From Planctomycetota bacterium (GTDB taxonomy: Bacteria; Planctomycetota; PLA2; JAEUHO01): a stretch of DNA of 64,000 nucleotides. Shown piece after piece: positions 52,706 through 62,235 of this stretch; the first letter of the stretch is position 1, and every line of letters starts with the position of its first letter. The stretch lies in assembly GCA_029259775.1 (NCBI GenBank), contig JAJDEN010000045.1, positions 62,001-126,000 of the forward strand, read 5' to 3'. The position numbers and the translations under genes are program-made. Under the pieces are notes generated by a model. It searched no databases, was not told the DNA's origin, and was given only the letters and a program-made list of their open reading frames with translations.

Positions 52706-53653
52706 TCAGGCGCTGCGAGCCGCCATGTCCAACCGTCGTACGGGCCCGGCGGCCTGCGGCTGCCTCAGCACCTCGTAGTACACGGTCTCCTCGCAGTCCC
52801 GCAGCACCGGCTCGCCCAGGCCGATCGTGCCGCGATCGCGCAGCTCGTACACCTCGCGCTTCACCCAGAGCCCCGCCGTGCCCTCCTGGCAGACGTGCGT
52901 CCCATTGGTGCTCACGTCCAGGAGATAGAACTTCCCGCGGCGCCACTCGATGCGCGCGTGGGTGCGCGAGACGGACTGGCCCTCAACCATGAAGGCGTTG
53001 TGGTCCCTGCGTCCGATCGTGACGGTGGCATTGCTGAGGCTCACCTCGCGGACGTCCGTGCCGCGCCAGATGCGCAGCCGGCTGGGACACGCCGCCTCGA
53101 TCGCCTCCAGCAGAGGCGCGGTCGTGAGGCCCAGGTCCTCCCAGGTCAACTCGAAGATGCGGAACTGACCGGGCTTGCCCCGCAGGGTGGTCTGGTCCGT
53201 GAAGTGCGCGCGCGCCTGCTCGTCGGGACGCAGCATCGCGAGGGTGGCCTCGGACGTGACGGTCTCACGGGGCTTGGCGCAGTCCACGAGCCGCGCCGCC
53301 ATGTTGACGGCGTCACCGAAGACGTCGCCCGCCTCCTGGATCACGTCACCATGGTGCAGGCCGATGTGGGCGTTGAGATGGTGCGTCAGGCGCGCGCTGG
53401 CGGAGAGATCCTCGAGGTTGTGGTGCATGACACGAGCCGCGCAGGCGGCGTCGTTCGGATCCGGGAACGTGCACATGAGGCCGTCGCCGATCGTCTTGAC
53501 GACCGTGCCGCGGTTGGCGTCGGCAGCGGCCGCGAGACGGGCCATGGCCTGGGCCACGATCCGCCGGGCCGGACCGTCGCCCCAGCTGGCGTAGAGCTGC
53601 ACGCTCTCGACGATGTCGGCGAACAGGATGGTGCGCTGGACGGTGGTGATCAT
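52706..53653 (-). CDS. Class III adenylate/guanylate cyclase with C-terminal FHA domain
   Basis: The 315-residue soluble protein begins with a class III nucleotide cyclase domain (about 1-165). It shows ILFADIVES (first metal-binding Asp), VKTIGDGLMCTF (second Asp) and GDVFGDAVNMAARL. A FHA domain follows (about 205-300) with VTIGRRDHN, SVSRTHARI and VSTNGT. It should make cAMP or cGMP under control of a phosphorylated partner. ATG 53653 has AGGGA upstream and begins right at the cyclase fold. It is divergent from the cytochrome cluster, 224 bases away. One gene of that cluster encodes two cyclic-nucleotide-binding domains. Confidence 0.88.
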   Translation of the reverse strand: MITTVQRTILFADIVESVQLYASWGDGPARRIVAQAMARLAAAADANRGTVVKTIGDGLMCTFPDPNDAACAARVMHHNLEDLSASARLTHHLNAHIGLHHGDVIQEAGDVFGDAVNMAARLVDCAKPRETVTSEATLAMLRPDEQARAHFTDQTTLRGKPGQFRIFELTWEDLGLTTAPLLEAIEAACPSRLRIWRGTDVREVSLSNATVTIGRRDHNAFMVEGQSVSRTHARIEWRRGKFYLLDVSTNGTHVCQEGTAGLWVKREVYELRDRGTIGLGEPVLRDCEETVYYEVLRQPQAAGPVRRLDMAARSA

Positions 53654-53877
53654 GTCGTTCCCTATGTCGCGACGCTGCCCCGAAGGGCGTCCTCTCGTGT
53701 CGGGCGGAGCCGGTCTCCGCTTCGAGGACCCTCCCCTGGAAAGCTGAAGCAGGTCCGAAGTCGCCCAAAACTGAAGCTCATCCAAAGAGGCAGAGCCTTG
53801 CGAAGCGGCGACTTTGACTTCGGATTGGTGTGTTGCGACGATGCGTGGGCCCGCACTGGGGCGCGAAAGGGAGTCGC

Positions 53878-55749
53878 ATGCGACTAGGGAAACCCCGCGA
53901 GGTGTTGTTGCTCGTCGGCCTCGTGGCTGCAATCGGCTTCCTCACGGTCACGCTGATGGCGTGCCACTCGGATCTGCGCTCGCAGATGGACGGTGCCCGA
54001 CTCTCGGCCTTCGGCGGGACCAACGTCGCGCCTCCGAACACGCTGCCCACGGAAGAACCTACCGCTGCGGAGCAGCACAAGCGTCTGTTCGAGGAGGAGT
54101 GCTACCCCTCCGCGCGGGCGTGCGCCCGCTGCCACGCCACGCACTACGAGGAGTGGAGCGTCTCGCCGCACGCCTACGCCCAACTGAGCCCCGTATTCAA
54201 CGCCATGCACGGCACGATCGTGAAACTCACCAACGGGACCTTCGGTGATTTCTGCATCCGGTGCCACACGCCGGTCGGCATGGATCTGAACGAGCCGTTC
54301 TTCCAGAGCAACCTGTACCGCCATCCCGCGTCGCGCGAAGGCATCACGTGCATCGTCTGCCACCGACCGCGCGCGCCGTATGGCAAGATCAGCGGCCGGT
54401 CCAGTTCGAGCACGGGATCGATCTTCGACAAGGTCCTGGGGCCCGTGGGTGGCGAACGGTTGGCCGACGCGCTGGCCGACAAGGAGCAGCGCTACGGCGC
54501 TCTGGCTACGAAGCAGGGCGAGACCGGCACGAAGATTCACGCGAAGGTGGAGAGCTTCTTCCACTTGGAGAACTCCGGCTTCTGCGGCACGTGCCATGAC
54601 GTGACCCTGGGCAACGGGTTCCGCCTGGAGGAGGCCTTCAGCGAGTACAAGAACTCGCCCGCCGCCAAGCGCGGCATCTCATGCCAGGACTGCCACATGG
54701 GCAAGGTGCCGGGGAAGGTGTCTGGCTATCGCACGGAGCCGGCCGCTTGTGTGAATGGCAAGTCGACGCCGCCGCGCAAGCGAACGAACCACATGTTTGC
54801 AGGCCCCGATCACTCCATCATCCACCCGGGCCTGTTCCCGCACCTGGGCGAGGAGGACTCCAAGCTCGCGAACATGACGCAGTGGCTGCAGTTCGACTAC
54901 AAGGCCGGATGGGGTACGGAGGCGTACGAGGAGGCCCTCTTCGAGAAGGACGAGTCGGAGTGGCCGAAGTTCCCCAAGCACTGGGCCGAGGTCGATACAC
55001 GCCTCGAGGCGCGCGCCATCTTGGACAAGCAGTTCCGCCTGCTGAACATCTACCGCGGCGAACAGCTCAAGGTGCTGCGCGAGGGCTATCGCATCGGCAA
55101 GAAGGTCGTCGAGACATGCGATGAGTCCGGTATCACGTTCAAGATCCAGGTTTACAACGGAACGGACGGCCACAACGTTCCGACCGGGTTCATCGCCGAG
55201 CGCACCGTGTTCCTCGAGGTCACCGTGCGAGACGCCCAGGGCAAGATCGTCTTCCGCTCGGGCGATGTCGATCCGAACGGTGACGTTCGCGATCTGCATT
55301 CGCTCTACGTCCATGACGGCAAGATCCCGGAGGACAAGTACCTCTTCAGCCTGCAGTCGAAGTTCATCACCCGCCTGATCCGCGGCGGCGAGCGCGAGCA
55401 GATCCTGGCCGTGAACCACTCGCTCGATCCGCTGCCCTTCCTCCGGCCTGCCACGCGGTCCAACATCTGGCACGGTCGCCCTGCGGGGGCGCGCATCCAC
55501 CGCGTCGGCATCGAGCCGTGCGGGGAGCGCTGGGCGCGCTACTGCGTTCCGAAGAGCAAGCTCACAGGCAACGGGCCCTACACGGCGCGCGTCCGGATGA
55601 TCGCGGGCATGGTCCCCGTCAATCTCATCTACGCCATCAAGGGTGTGGGCTTCGACTACGGCATGACCCCTCGGGAGGTCGCGGACAACGTCGTGGCGGG
55701 CCGCCAGGTGCTATGGGACCAGCGCTTTCCCCTCACGAAGGGGGACTAG
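53878..55749 (+). CDS. Pentaheme cytochrome c lipoprotein
   Basis: The 623-residue protein has a membrane helix and lipobox-like LMAC near residues 29-32, then five CxxCH heme sites: CARCH (82), CIRCH (126), CIVCH (158), CGTCH (236) and CQDCH (269). The spacing of paired sites recalls the cytochrome c554/multiheme family, which carries electrons in the periplasm. The C-terminal 300 residues lack heme motifs and look beta-rich. The ATG at 53878 starts the helix. It heads the redox cluster, three bases before the barrel-like gene. Confidence 0.83.
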   Translation: MRLGKPREVLLLVGLVAAIGFLTVTLMACHSDLRSQMDGARLSAFGGTNVAPPNTLPTEEPTAAEQHKRLFEEECYPSARACARCHATHYEEWSVSPHAYAQLSPVFNAMHGTIVKLTNGTFGDFCIRCHTPVGMDLNEPFFQSNLYRHPASREGITCIVCHRPRAPYGKISGRSSSSTGSIFDKVLGPVGGERLADALADKEQRYGALATKQGETGTKIHAKVESFFHLENSGFCGTCHDVTLGNGFRLEEAFSEYKNSPAAKRGISCQDCHMGKVPGKVSGYRTEPAACVNGKSTPPRKRTNHMFAGPDHSIIHPGLFPHLGEEDSKLANMTQWLQFDYKAGWGTEAYEEALFEKDESEWPKFPKHWAEVDTRLEARAILDKQFRLLNIYRGEQLKVLREGYRIGKKVVETCDESGITFKIQVYNGTDGHNVPTGFIAERTVFLEVTVRDAQGKIVFRSGDVDPNGDVRDLHSLYVHDGKIPEDKYLFSLQSKFITRLIRGGEREQILAVNHSLDPLPFLRPATRSNIWHGRPAGARIHRVGIEPCGERWARYCVPKSKLTGNGPYTARVRMIAGMVPVNLIYAIKGVGFDYGMTPREVADNVVAGRQVLWDQRFPLTKGD

Positions 55750-55752
55750 TAC

Positions 55753-57510
55753 GTGCCGCGCATGAGCCAGGTGCAAGACCATGCCCGTCACGCGGTCGCG
55801 ATCCTGATCGCGCTGCTGCTCTCCGCGTGCAGCGGGGCACGTCTCGAGTCAGCCGCCCCGGCGGCGTCCGGTCTGGGCCACGCCGGCCCGCCGCCGCCCG
55901 AGGCGAATGCCGTCGATGTACCGGCCGAGAGGGTCCCGGCCGAGAAGGTCCCGGTCGAGAAGGTCCCGGCCGAGAAGGCCCCGGCCGAGAGGGGACTGGC
56001 CGACGAGACGACGCCCGCGGAGCCCGAAGAGCCCGCAGCCGATGACGCCGAGGCGCCTGAGCCGCCCGCGAAGGAGGTGCCGTGTCCTCCGCTGCTCGTC
56101 GGCGGCGACGACGATGAGCCCCTGCGCGAGCCGTGGGTCCCGCACAAGCCCGCCTACTACCAGGAGGACAAGAAGGACGCCTGCCCGCCGGCGTCCGAGA
56201 AGCCGGACGGGCATGACAGCAGGATCACGGACAAGTACATCCGTCCGGAGCCCGGCAACGTGCCCACGCGGCCGCAGACCGTGCTGGAGATCGGCGACCC
56301 GTTCATGAGCCCCGGGCGGATCAGCAAGGGGATCTGTCTCCCCACCGGCCAGGTCATCCGGCCCCGGCTGCTGATGTACGGAACGTATCGGTCGGCCCTG
56401 CAGGGCTTCAACCGCGGTCGCCGCACGCGCACGCGCAGCGAGTGGGTCAACCGGCTCGATCTCTTCTTCAACCTTCAGCTTTCTGCGACCGAGCGCGTCG
56501 TGCTGGGCTTTCGGCCGCTGAACGAGGGAACGAAGTTCAGCGGCTTCGAGTTCCGGCCGCGGGAACGCCTCATCGAGGGATTCAACGCCGACATCACCAC
56601 GCTCTTCTTCGAGGGTGAGTTCGGCGAGATCTTCCCCAAGTCTTCGCCACGTGACTTCAAGCCCACGGACATCGGCTTCTCGGTGGGGCGGCAGCCGATC
56701 TTCACGCAGGGCGGCATCATGATCAACGACGACCTCGACTCGTTCGGTCTGACGCGCAACTCCATCCGGCCGTCGAACACCTCCAACGTCCTCCTGTCAG
56801 GCCTCGTTGCGTGGAACCACATCGATCGAGGTTTCGCAGCGCGCGAGGACAATGGCGGCTACCTGTTCGCAGTGCACGGGGAGATCGATACGACACCGCG
56901 GTTCGTCGAGCTCGACGTGGCCGGCGTCAACTCGGGCACCCGGGGCTTCGGTGATGCCTTGTTCCTCGGTGCAGGCGTGTCGCAGCGGTTTGGCAAGTTC
57001 AGTAGCGTCCTGCGAGCGAACCAGTCGTTCGCCTTGGACGGGACGACCGCGGCGACGGGGACCGGCACGCTTCTCACGAGCGAGCTGTCCTTCTCGCCGA
57101 AGGCGACGGACGACAACGTGTACTTCAATGCCTTTGGGGCGTTGGGCCAGTACGACAGCGCAGCGCGACGACCCGAGTCCGGTGGGCCGCTCGGCGGCAT
57201 CGGCGTCCAGTTCGCCTCGGCCGGCCTGGGCCGCGCCGCTGCGCCCATCAACCCGAGGGCGCGTGATGCGGTGGGGGGGGCGCTCGGCTACCAGCAGTTC
57301 TTCTGCGGTGGACGCAGCAACCTGATCTTCGAGCTCGCGGGCCGTGCAAGCCTTTCCGGGGCCGACACCGGGATCGTGTCGGGTGCCATCCAGTACCAAC
57401 GAGCCCTGGGCGGGCACTTCGTATTCACGTGCATGGGCTTCGCGGGGTGGCAGTCTCGATTGGATGACATCACGGCCGGTGGGCGACTCGAGTTGCTCAT
57501 CAAGTTCTGA
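55753..57510 (+). CDS. Outer-membrane beta-barrel-like lipoprotein partner of the cytochrome
   Basis: The 585-residue protein has a lipoprotein signal (LLSAC), an acidic and PAEK-repeat linker (about 30-110), then a beta-rich domain with many short amphipathic strands ending in a C-terminal Phe (LLIKF). That ending is typical of outer-membrane barrels. A heme-containing lipoprotein next to a barrel resembles porin-cytochrome conduits. The barrel is inferred from pattern only. The GTG at 55753 has AAGGGGG eight bases upstream and is preferred to ATG 55762. It begins three bases after the cytochrome stop. Confidence 0.65.
   Translation: MPRMSQVQDHARHAVAILIALLLSACSGARLESAAPAASGLGHAGPPPPEANAVDVPAERVPAEKVPVEKVPAEKAPAERGLADETTPAEPEEPAADDAEAPEPPAKEVPCPPLLVGGDDDEPLREPWVPHKPAYYQEDKKDACPPASEKPDGHDSRITDKYIRPEPGNVPTRPQTVLEIGDPFMSPGRISKGICLPTGQVIRPRLLMYGTYRSALQGFNRGRRTRTRSEWVNRLDLFFNLQLSATERVVLGFRPLNEGTKFSGFEFRPRERLIEGFNADITTLFFEGEFGEIFPKSSPRDFKPTDIGFSVGRQPIFTQGGIMINDDLDSFGLTRNSIRPSNTSNVLLSGLVAWNHIDRGFAAREDNGGYLFAVHGEIDTTPRFVELDVAGVNSGTRGFGDALFLGAGVSQRFGKFSSVLRANQSFALDGTTAATGTGTLLTSELSFSPKATDDNVYFNAFGALGQYDSAARRPESGGPLGGIGVQFASAGLGRAAAPINPRARDAVGGALGYQQFFCGGRSNLIFELAGRASLSGADTGIVSGAIQYQRALGGHFVFTCMGFAGWQSRLDDITAGGRLELLIKF
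55921..55995 (+). repeat. Five 15-bp tandem repeats coding PAE[KR]xP
   Basis: Five near-identical 15-base units of the CCGGCCGAGAAGGTC type encode PAERV-PAEKV-PVEKV-PAEKA-PAERG in the linker of the barrel-like lipoprotein. Length could vary by slippage without frameshift. Confidence 0.85.
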
Positions 57511-57640
57511 ACGACCTGCCCGCGGGTGCGAGAGGGCGTCCATTGGTAGGATGTCGAGCGCGCCGGCGGTCGCTCGCCCGCGCTGACCGCCGTGGACGTC
57601 GCGCCGCCGGCCGCGACCTGAAAACTGATTGGGAGGCCGT

Positions 57641-58948
57641 GTGGCGATAGGCGCGCTGACGACCGACGTCGCCCAGGCCGCGGGCCTCCTGCTGGTAGGT
57701 GTCGTGTTCGTGCGCGGCCTCGTGTCTTGCATCGACGCCTGGCGCCGGATGCGATCGAACCAGGAAGCGACCGTCCTCGAGCTCGAGCGACTCCGCGCGT
57801 CGGTCGCCCGAGAGGCCCTCTCCTTCTGGAAGCGCAAGGAGCAGACCGAACTCTCGTGGAACGGGCTGCGGAAGTTCCAGGTCAAGGAGGTCGTAGCCAA
57901 CGAGAACGAGGACGGCGACGTCACGTCCTTCCACCTCGTCCCGCATGACGAGCGCCCGCTACCGCTGTTCCGGCCCGGCCAGTTCCTGACGTTTGTACTC
58001 CGCGTGCCCGGCGAGACCCGGCGCGTCATTCGCTGCTACTCGCTGTCCGATGCGCCGCGCCGAGATCGGTACCGCGTCACGATCAAGCGCGTGCCGAAAG
58101 GCCTCGTCTCCGGCTTCTTCCACACACAGCTCCGAGCGGGCGACATCGTCGATGCCCGTGCTCCCGCCGGGAACTTCTGCCTCGACATGGAGGAGGAGTT
58201 CCCCGTCGTCCTCATCGCCGGCGGCGTGGGCGTCACTCCCATGCTCAGCATGTTCAACACGGTGGCAGCAGAGCAGCCAGACCGCGAGGTCTGGTTCCTC
58301 TACGCAGCGCACACCGGCACCGCCTTCATCCACCGCGAGCACATCGAGTCGCTCGTCGCGACCTGTCCGAATGCGCATGCGCTCTTCGTCGCGGGGAGTC
58401 CCACGGCCGCCGACGAGGCTGCCGTCGGAGGTTCGCTGGACAGCGGAACCCGCATCCGCGTCGGGACCGGCCGCCTCACGGGGGACCTGCTCAAGGAGAT
58501 CCTCCCGTCCACCGCAGCCCGCACCCACGCCTTCTACACCTGCGGACCGCCGCCGATGATGACCGCGATCGTGCAGGCGCTCGAGGCGTGGGGCGTGTCC
58601 GACGATCGCATCCACTACGAAGCGTTCGGCCCCGCCAGCATCCGCAAGAAGCCGGCGGAAGCCAAGGCCGGCGGATCCGACGAGCCGGCCGTCGGCGTCG
58701 AGGTGAGCTTCTCCAAGTCCGACAAGACCGTGCCGTGGGACGCCGACGCGGAGACCCTGCTTGCCCTGGCTCAGGCCAACGGCATCGCCATCGAGTGCAA
58801 CTGCCTCGCCGGCAACTGCGGCACGTGCGAGACTGCGGTCCGCGACGGCGAGTTCACCTACGTCAAGGATCCGTCCTACGACGCGGCACCGGGCACCTGC
58901 CTTACGTGCATCGCCGTGCCGAAGACCAAGCTCACGCTCGACGCATGA
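57641..58948 (+). CDS. Membrane-anchored FAD/NAD(P)-2Fe-2S oxidoreductase
   Basis: The 435-residue protein has one N-terminal helix, a ferredoxin-NADP reductase domain and a C-terminal plant-type 2Fe-2S ferredoxin. FAD binding is seen in RCYSLSD, NAD(P) binding in AGGVGVTPM and TCGPPPMM, and the cluster ligands in CNCLAGNCGTC plus the later CLTC. This order occurs in phthalate dioxygenase reductase and related enzymes. The protein can pass electrons between NAD(P)H and the neighbouring cytochromes. The GTG at 57641 has GGGAGG five bases upstream. It lies 13 bases before the tetraheme gene. The 130-base gap before it may hold a promoter. Confidence 0.85.
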   Translation: MAIGALTTDVAQAAGLLLVGVVFVRGLVSCIDAWRRMRSNQEATVLELERLRASVAREALSFWKRKEQTELSWNGLRKFQVKEVVANENEDGDVTSFHLVPHDERPLPLFRPGQFLTFVLRVPGETRRVIRCYSLSDAPRRDRYRVTIKRVPKGLVSGFFHTQLRAGDIVDARAPAGNFCLDMEEEFPVVLIAGGVGVTPMLSMFNTVAAEQPDREVWFLYAAHTGTAFIHREHIESLVATCPNAHALFVAGSPTAADEAAVGGSLDSGTRIRVGTGRLTGDLLKEILPSTAARTHAFYTCGPPPMMTAIVQALEAWGVSDDRIHYEAFGPASIRKKPAEAKAGGSDEPAVGVEVSFSKSDKTVPWDADAETLLALAQANGIAIECNCLAGNCGTCETAVRDGEFTYVKDPSYDAAPGTCLTCIAVPKTKLTLDA

Positions 58949-58961
58949 GAGGACCACCACC

Positions 58962-60029
58962 ATGAACGCCCCGAACCATGCCCGCTCCCGCCTTGGTCGG
59001 CGGGGCGTGGGAGCCGTCCTGACCCTCGCGTTGATCGCGGGGTACCTGACCGTCGCGGCCGACAGCCGCGCTGACTCCAAGGCCACGACGGATCTCATCC
59101 GGGGTCCCATCGGACCCACAGGTTGCGTCCAGTGCCACGAGCAGGAACTGGCCGCCTGGCAGGCGACGCATCACTTCCAGTCGAAGAAGGTCCTGTTCTC
59201 GAAGCCCGGCAAGGCGGTCCTCAAGAAGATGGGGTTGCGCGGGCTGCCGCACAAGCAGGCCCTGTGCCAGACCTGCCACGTCACGCTCTTCTCCGACGGC
59301 GGCGCCACGAAGCCCAAGACCAAGTGGGGCGTGAGCTGCGAGTCCTGCCACAGCCCGTCCAAGGAATGGATCGAGGTGCACGGCAAGCTGACGCCGCACA
59401 AGACGGTCGAGGAGGAACCCGCCGCGCACCGCGCGCACCGTCTCGCCGCCGCCGCCGAGAAGGGCATGATCCTGCCGTCCGACATCTTCCGCCTCGCCTC
59501 GAACTGCTTCGGCTGCCACACGGTGCCGCAGGAGAAGTTGGTGAACACGGGCGGCCACTCGGCGGGCAGCGCCGAATTCGAGCTGCTGGGTTGGTCGCAG
59601 GGCGAAGTGCGGCACCGCTTCATGCGGAACAACGGCAACAAGGAGGCGCCGCCGGCACGCCGCCGCATCCTCTACGTCGTCGGACAGATGGCGGATCTGG
59701 GCGGGAGCCTGAGTGCCCTGGCCTTGGCGACCGAGGACGGCGCCTTCTCGAAGGCGATGATCGTCCGGATCACCAAGGCGAAAGCCGCCCTGGGCAAGAT
59801 CGCGGCGGCGCTGGGAGAGGGAGCGCCCGCGTCGGCGGTCAAGGAACTGGCGGCGCTCGTTGCCGCCGACAGCCTCAAGCACGGCAATGCGGAGGTGCTG
59901 GGCAAGGCGGCCGCGGCGGTACGCGCGAAGGGCGAGGCATTCGCCGCTGCGTACCAAGACAAGGACGTCCTCGGCGCCGTCGACGGCCTGCTGCCGACCG
60001 AACGCCGCGGCAAGCCGTTCACGAAGTGA
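58962..60029 (+). CDS. Tetraheme cytochrome c (c554-like)
   Basis: The 355-residue exported protein has an N-terminal signal or anchor (about 14-36) and four CxxCH sites: CVQCH (55), CQTCH (102), CESCH (126) and CFGCH (182). That number and the paired spacing fit the cytochrome c554 family. The second half is Ala/Lys-rich and helical with no heme. AGAGGA lies about nine bases before the ATG. It likely receives electrons from the upstream reductase or the membrane protein and passes them to the pentaheme protein. Confidence 0.85.
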   Translation: MNAPNHARSRLGRRGVGAVLTLALIAGYLTVAADSRADSKATTDLIRGPIGPTGCVQCHEQELAAWQATHHFQSKKVLFSKPGKAVLKKMGLRGLPHKQALCQTCHVTLFSDGGATKPKTKWGVSCESCHSPSKEWIEVHGKLTPHKTVEEEPAAHRAHRLAAAAEKGMILPSDIFRLASNCFGCHTVPQEKLVNTGGHSAGSAEFELLGWSQGEVRHRFMRNNGNKEAPPARRRILYVVGQMADLGGSLSALALATEDGAFSKAMIVRITKAKAALGKIAAALGEGAPASAVKELAALVAADSLKHGNAEVLGKAAAAVRAKGEAFAAAYQDKDVLGAVDGLLPTERRGKPFTK

Positions 60030-60072
60030 TCCTCGAGCCCGCGCGCGGGCCCCCTCGGAGACCTGCAGCCCC

Positions 60073-62235
60073 ATGCCCGCTGTGACGCCCCGCCCCAAGC
60101 GCTGGGACCATCCCTTCGACGAGAGCATGTCGGAGGAGAAGGCCGCGGACCTGCTGGCGCTCGAGCCCTGGAAGGGACTCGCGGCGTGGGCCCGCGAGGA
60201 TCTGAAGCCCGCCCCCGCGGAGGCCCGCATCAAGGACCTCCGCAGGCACCTGCAGAATGACGCACGCCTGCTGACCTGCGCGGAGGGCGAGATCGTCCTG
60301 CGTGTGGGCGACTACGGCAACTCCGCCTTCGTGGTGCTATCGGGCTCCGTGCGCGTGGTCCTCGAGAGCGCCGAGCGCGGGCTCGGCGCGACCGTGGAGC
60401 GGAAGTTCGATCTCCGGCGCCGGGGCTTCTTCGGGAGTCTGGCCCAGATCTGGTCGAACCGGAAGATCGTGGAGGAACGGCCGCCGCCACGCGACGGCCC
60501 CGCGGGTGGGGGACGCGCTGCGGCGGAGGGCGGCCCCTCGCCTGGCGACGACTACGTTCCGATCATCCTCGGCGACCTGCCCGCCGTCTTGGACGAGCGG
60601 CGCACCGCGCGCATTACCGAAGGCGGCATCTTCGGGGAGATCGCGGCGCTCGGGCGGACGCCCCGCACGGCGACCATCTTCGCGGAGGGCGACGGCACGC
60701 GGTTGCTCGAGATCCGGTGGCAGGGCCTGCGCGACATCAGGAGGAAGTTCCCGCCCTTCAAGACCTACGTCGATGATCGGTTCCGCGAGCGCGTGCTGCT
60801 GCAATACCTGCGCGCGACGCCCTTCTTCCAGCACGTGGGGGACACACCGGAGATCCGCCGCTGGCTCGAGGCGGGCCAGGTGACCGAGGTCCTCCTGGAC
60901 GGCGTCGGCCTGCGCGCGAGCGACCTGGAGCCCACCAGCATGAAGCTCGGGCCCCAGACGGTCGAGCTCGTTCCCATCGCGCGGGCGCGGGGATGGTCTG
61001 GCAGCGCCGGCATCATCGTCTACCGCTGCGACGAGAGCGAGGCCGGAGCACAACTCGGGCTCGGCGCACGAGCGGAGATGGTTCGGCGACTCTGTGCCGA
61101 GACGGGACGCAAGGCGGTGGTTGTCTACCCGCACGGCAAGGGGCGGCTTTGGCAGTGGTGTCTGGCCGAGCCCGACGTCGCGGAGCCCAGCGACGTCTAC
61201 GGCTGCCACGAGGGTGGTGGGGCAGGTGCCGATGAGTTGATCCAGCGGCTGCTGCGTGAGATCGCCTTGCAGGAGATCGGTCGGCAGACGGACTTCCATA
61301 GCTACGGCGAGGTCGACAAGACGCAGCTTGCTGCCGGCATCGACACCGATCCCGTAATCGTGGAGCAGGGGCACTATCCCGACGGTCTCCTGCTTGTTCG
61401 CGCCGGTGCGGTGCGGATGAGCCGCCGACTGAATCGATTGGAGCGCACGGTCAGCTACCTCGGTCCGGGCAAGTCCCATGGCCTGGCGGAGATCGCGCAC
61501 AACTGGCGCCACCCCGACAAACCCGTGAACCTGCAGCACACGCTGCGTGCGCGCGGGTACGTGGACACGCTCCTCATACCGACCGCCGTGATCGCGCGCT
61601 TCGTGCTGCCGTCGATCCCGGAGGACGACCTGCCGCCCATCTTCGAGCCGGAGGAGGAAGCGGTGCTGGCCTCGGCCGACATCCACGAGAGCTTGGGCGG
61701 TGTCGATCGCAGCATGGTCGAGTTCCTCGTCGACAAGGCGTTCGTCAACGGAACGGCGGCGATGGTCATCGATCTGGATCGCTGCACGCGCTGTGATGAC
61801 TGCGTGCGCGCTTGCGCGCAGGGGCACGACGACAACCCGCGCTTCATCCGTCACGGCCCCGTGCACGCCGGCTTCATGATCGCGAACGCATGCATGCATT
61901 GCAACGACCCGATGTGCATGATCGGCTGTCCGACAGGCGCCATCAGTCGCGAGATGACGACAGGGCAAGTCGCCATCAACGACCCCACCTGCATTGGCTG
62001 CGCCACGTGTGCGACCAACTGCACGTACGACAACATCCGCATGGTGAACACACGCTCGCAGAAGGGGGCCTTCTACATCGACGCGCAGAGCATGCCGCAC
62101 ATGAAGGCGACGAAGTGCGACCTCTGCGTGACGCAGATCGGCGGCCCCGCGTGCGAGCGCGCGTGCCCGCACAACGCCTTGAAGCGGATCGACCTCGCCA
62201 ACGTCGACAATCTGGCCGGCTGGGTGCGGCGATGA
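60073..62235 (+). CDS. Cyclic-nucleotide-binding (x2) and four-cluster 4Fe-4S protein
   Basis: The 720-residue soluble protein contains two cNMP-binding folds (about 60-245, with FGEIAALGRTPRTATI, and about 425-525, with VEQGHYPDGLLLVRAG). The last 150 residues form a four-cluster ferredoxin: CTRCDDCVRAC, CMHCNDPMCMIGC, CIGCATCATNC and CDLCVTQIGGPACERAC, the layout of NrfC/DmsB/PsrB-type electron-transfer subunits. The first nucleotide-binding domain contains an insertion of about 70 residues. It is coupled by ATGA to the membrane-protein gene and would pass electrons to or from it. Binding of cAMP or cGMP could gate the electron flow. Confidence 0.83.
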   Translation: MPAVTPRPKRWDHPFDESMSEEKAADLLALEPWKGLAAWAREDLKPAPAEARIKDLRRHLQNDARLLTCAEGEIVLRVGDYGNSAFVVLSGSVRVVLESAERGLGATVERKFDLRRRGFFGSLAQIWSNRKIVEERPPPRDGPAGGGRAAAEGGPSPGDDYVPIILGDLPAVLDERRTARITEGGIFGEIAALGRTPRTATIFAEGDGTRLLEIRWQGLRDIRRKFPPFKTYVDDRFRERVLLQYLRATPFFQHVGDTPEIRRWLEAGQVTEVLLDGVGLRASDLEPTSMKLGPQTVELVPIARARGWSGSAGIIVYRCDESEAGAQLGLGARAEMVRRLCAETGRKAVVVYPHGKGRLWQWCLAEPDVAEPSDVYGCHEGGGAGADELIQRLLREIALQEIGRQTDFHSYGEVDKTQLAAGIDTDPVIVEQGHYPDGLLLVRAGAVRMSRRLNRLERTVSYLGPGKSHGLAEIAHNWRHPDKPVNLQHTLRARGYVDTLLIPTAVIARFVLPSIPEDDLPPIFEPEEEAVLASADIHESLGGVDRSMVEFLVDKAFVNGTAAMVIDLDRCTRCDDCVRACAQGHDDNPRFIRHGPVHAGFMIANACMHCNDPMCMIGCPTGAISREMTTGQVAINDPTCIGCATCATNCTYDNIRMVNTRSQKGAFYIDAQSMPHMKATKCDLCVTQIGGPACERACPHNALKRIDLANVDNLAGWVRR

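Noticed and set aside
55921-55995. CRISPR-like tandem repeat
   Set aside because: The 15-base units are contiguous and in frame, encoding PAEK-type repeats. There are no spacers.
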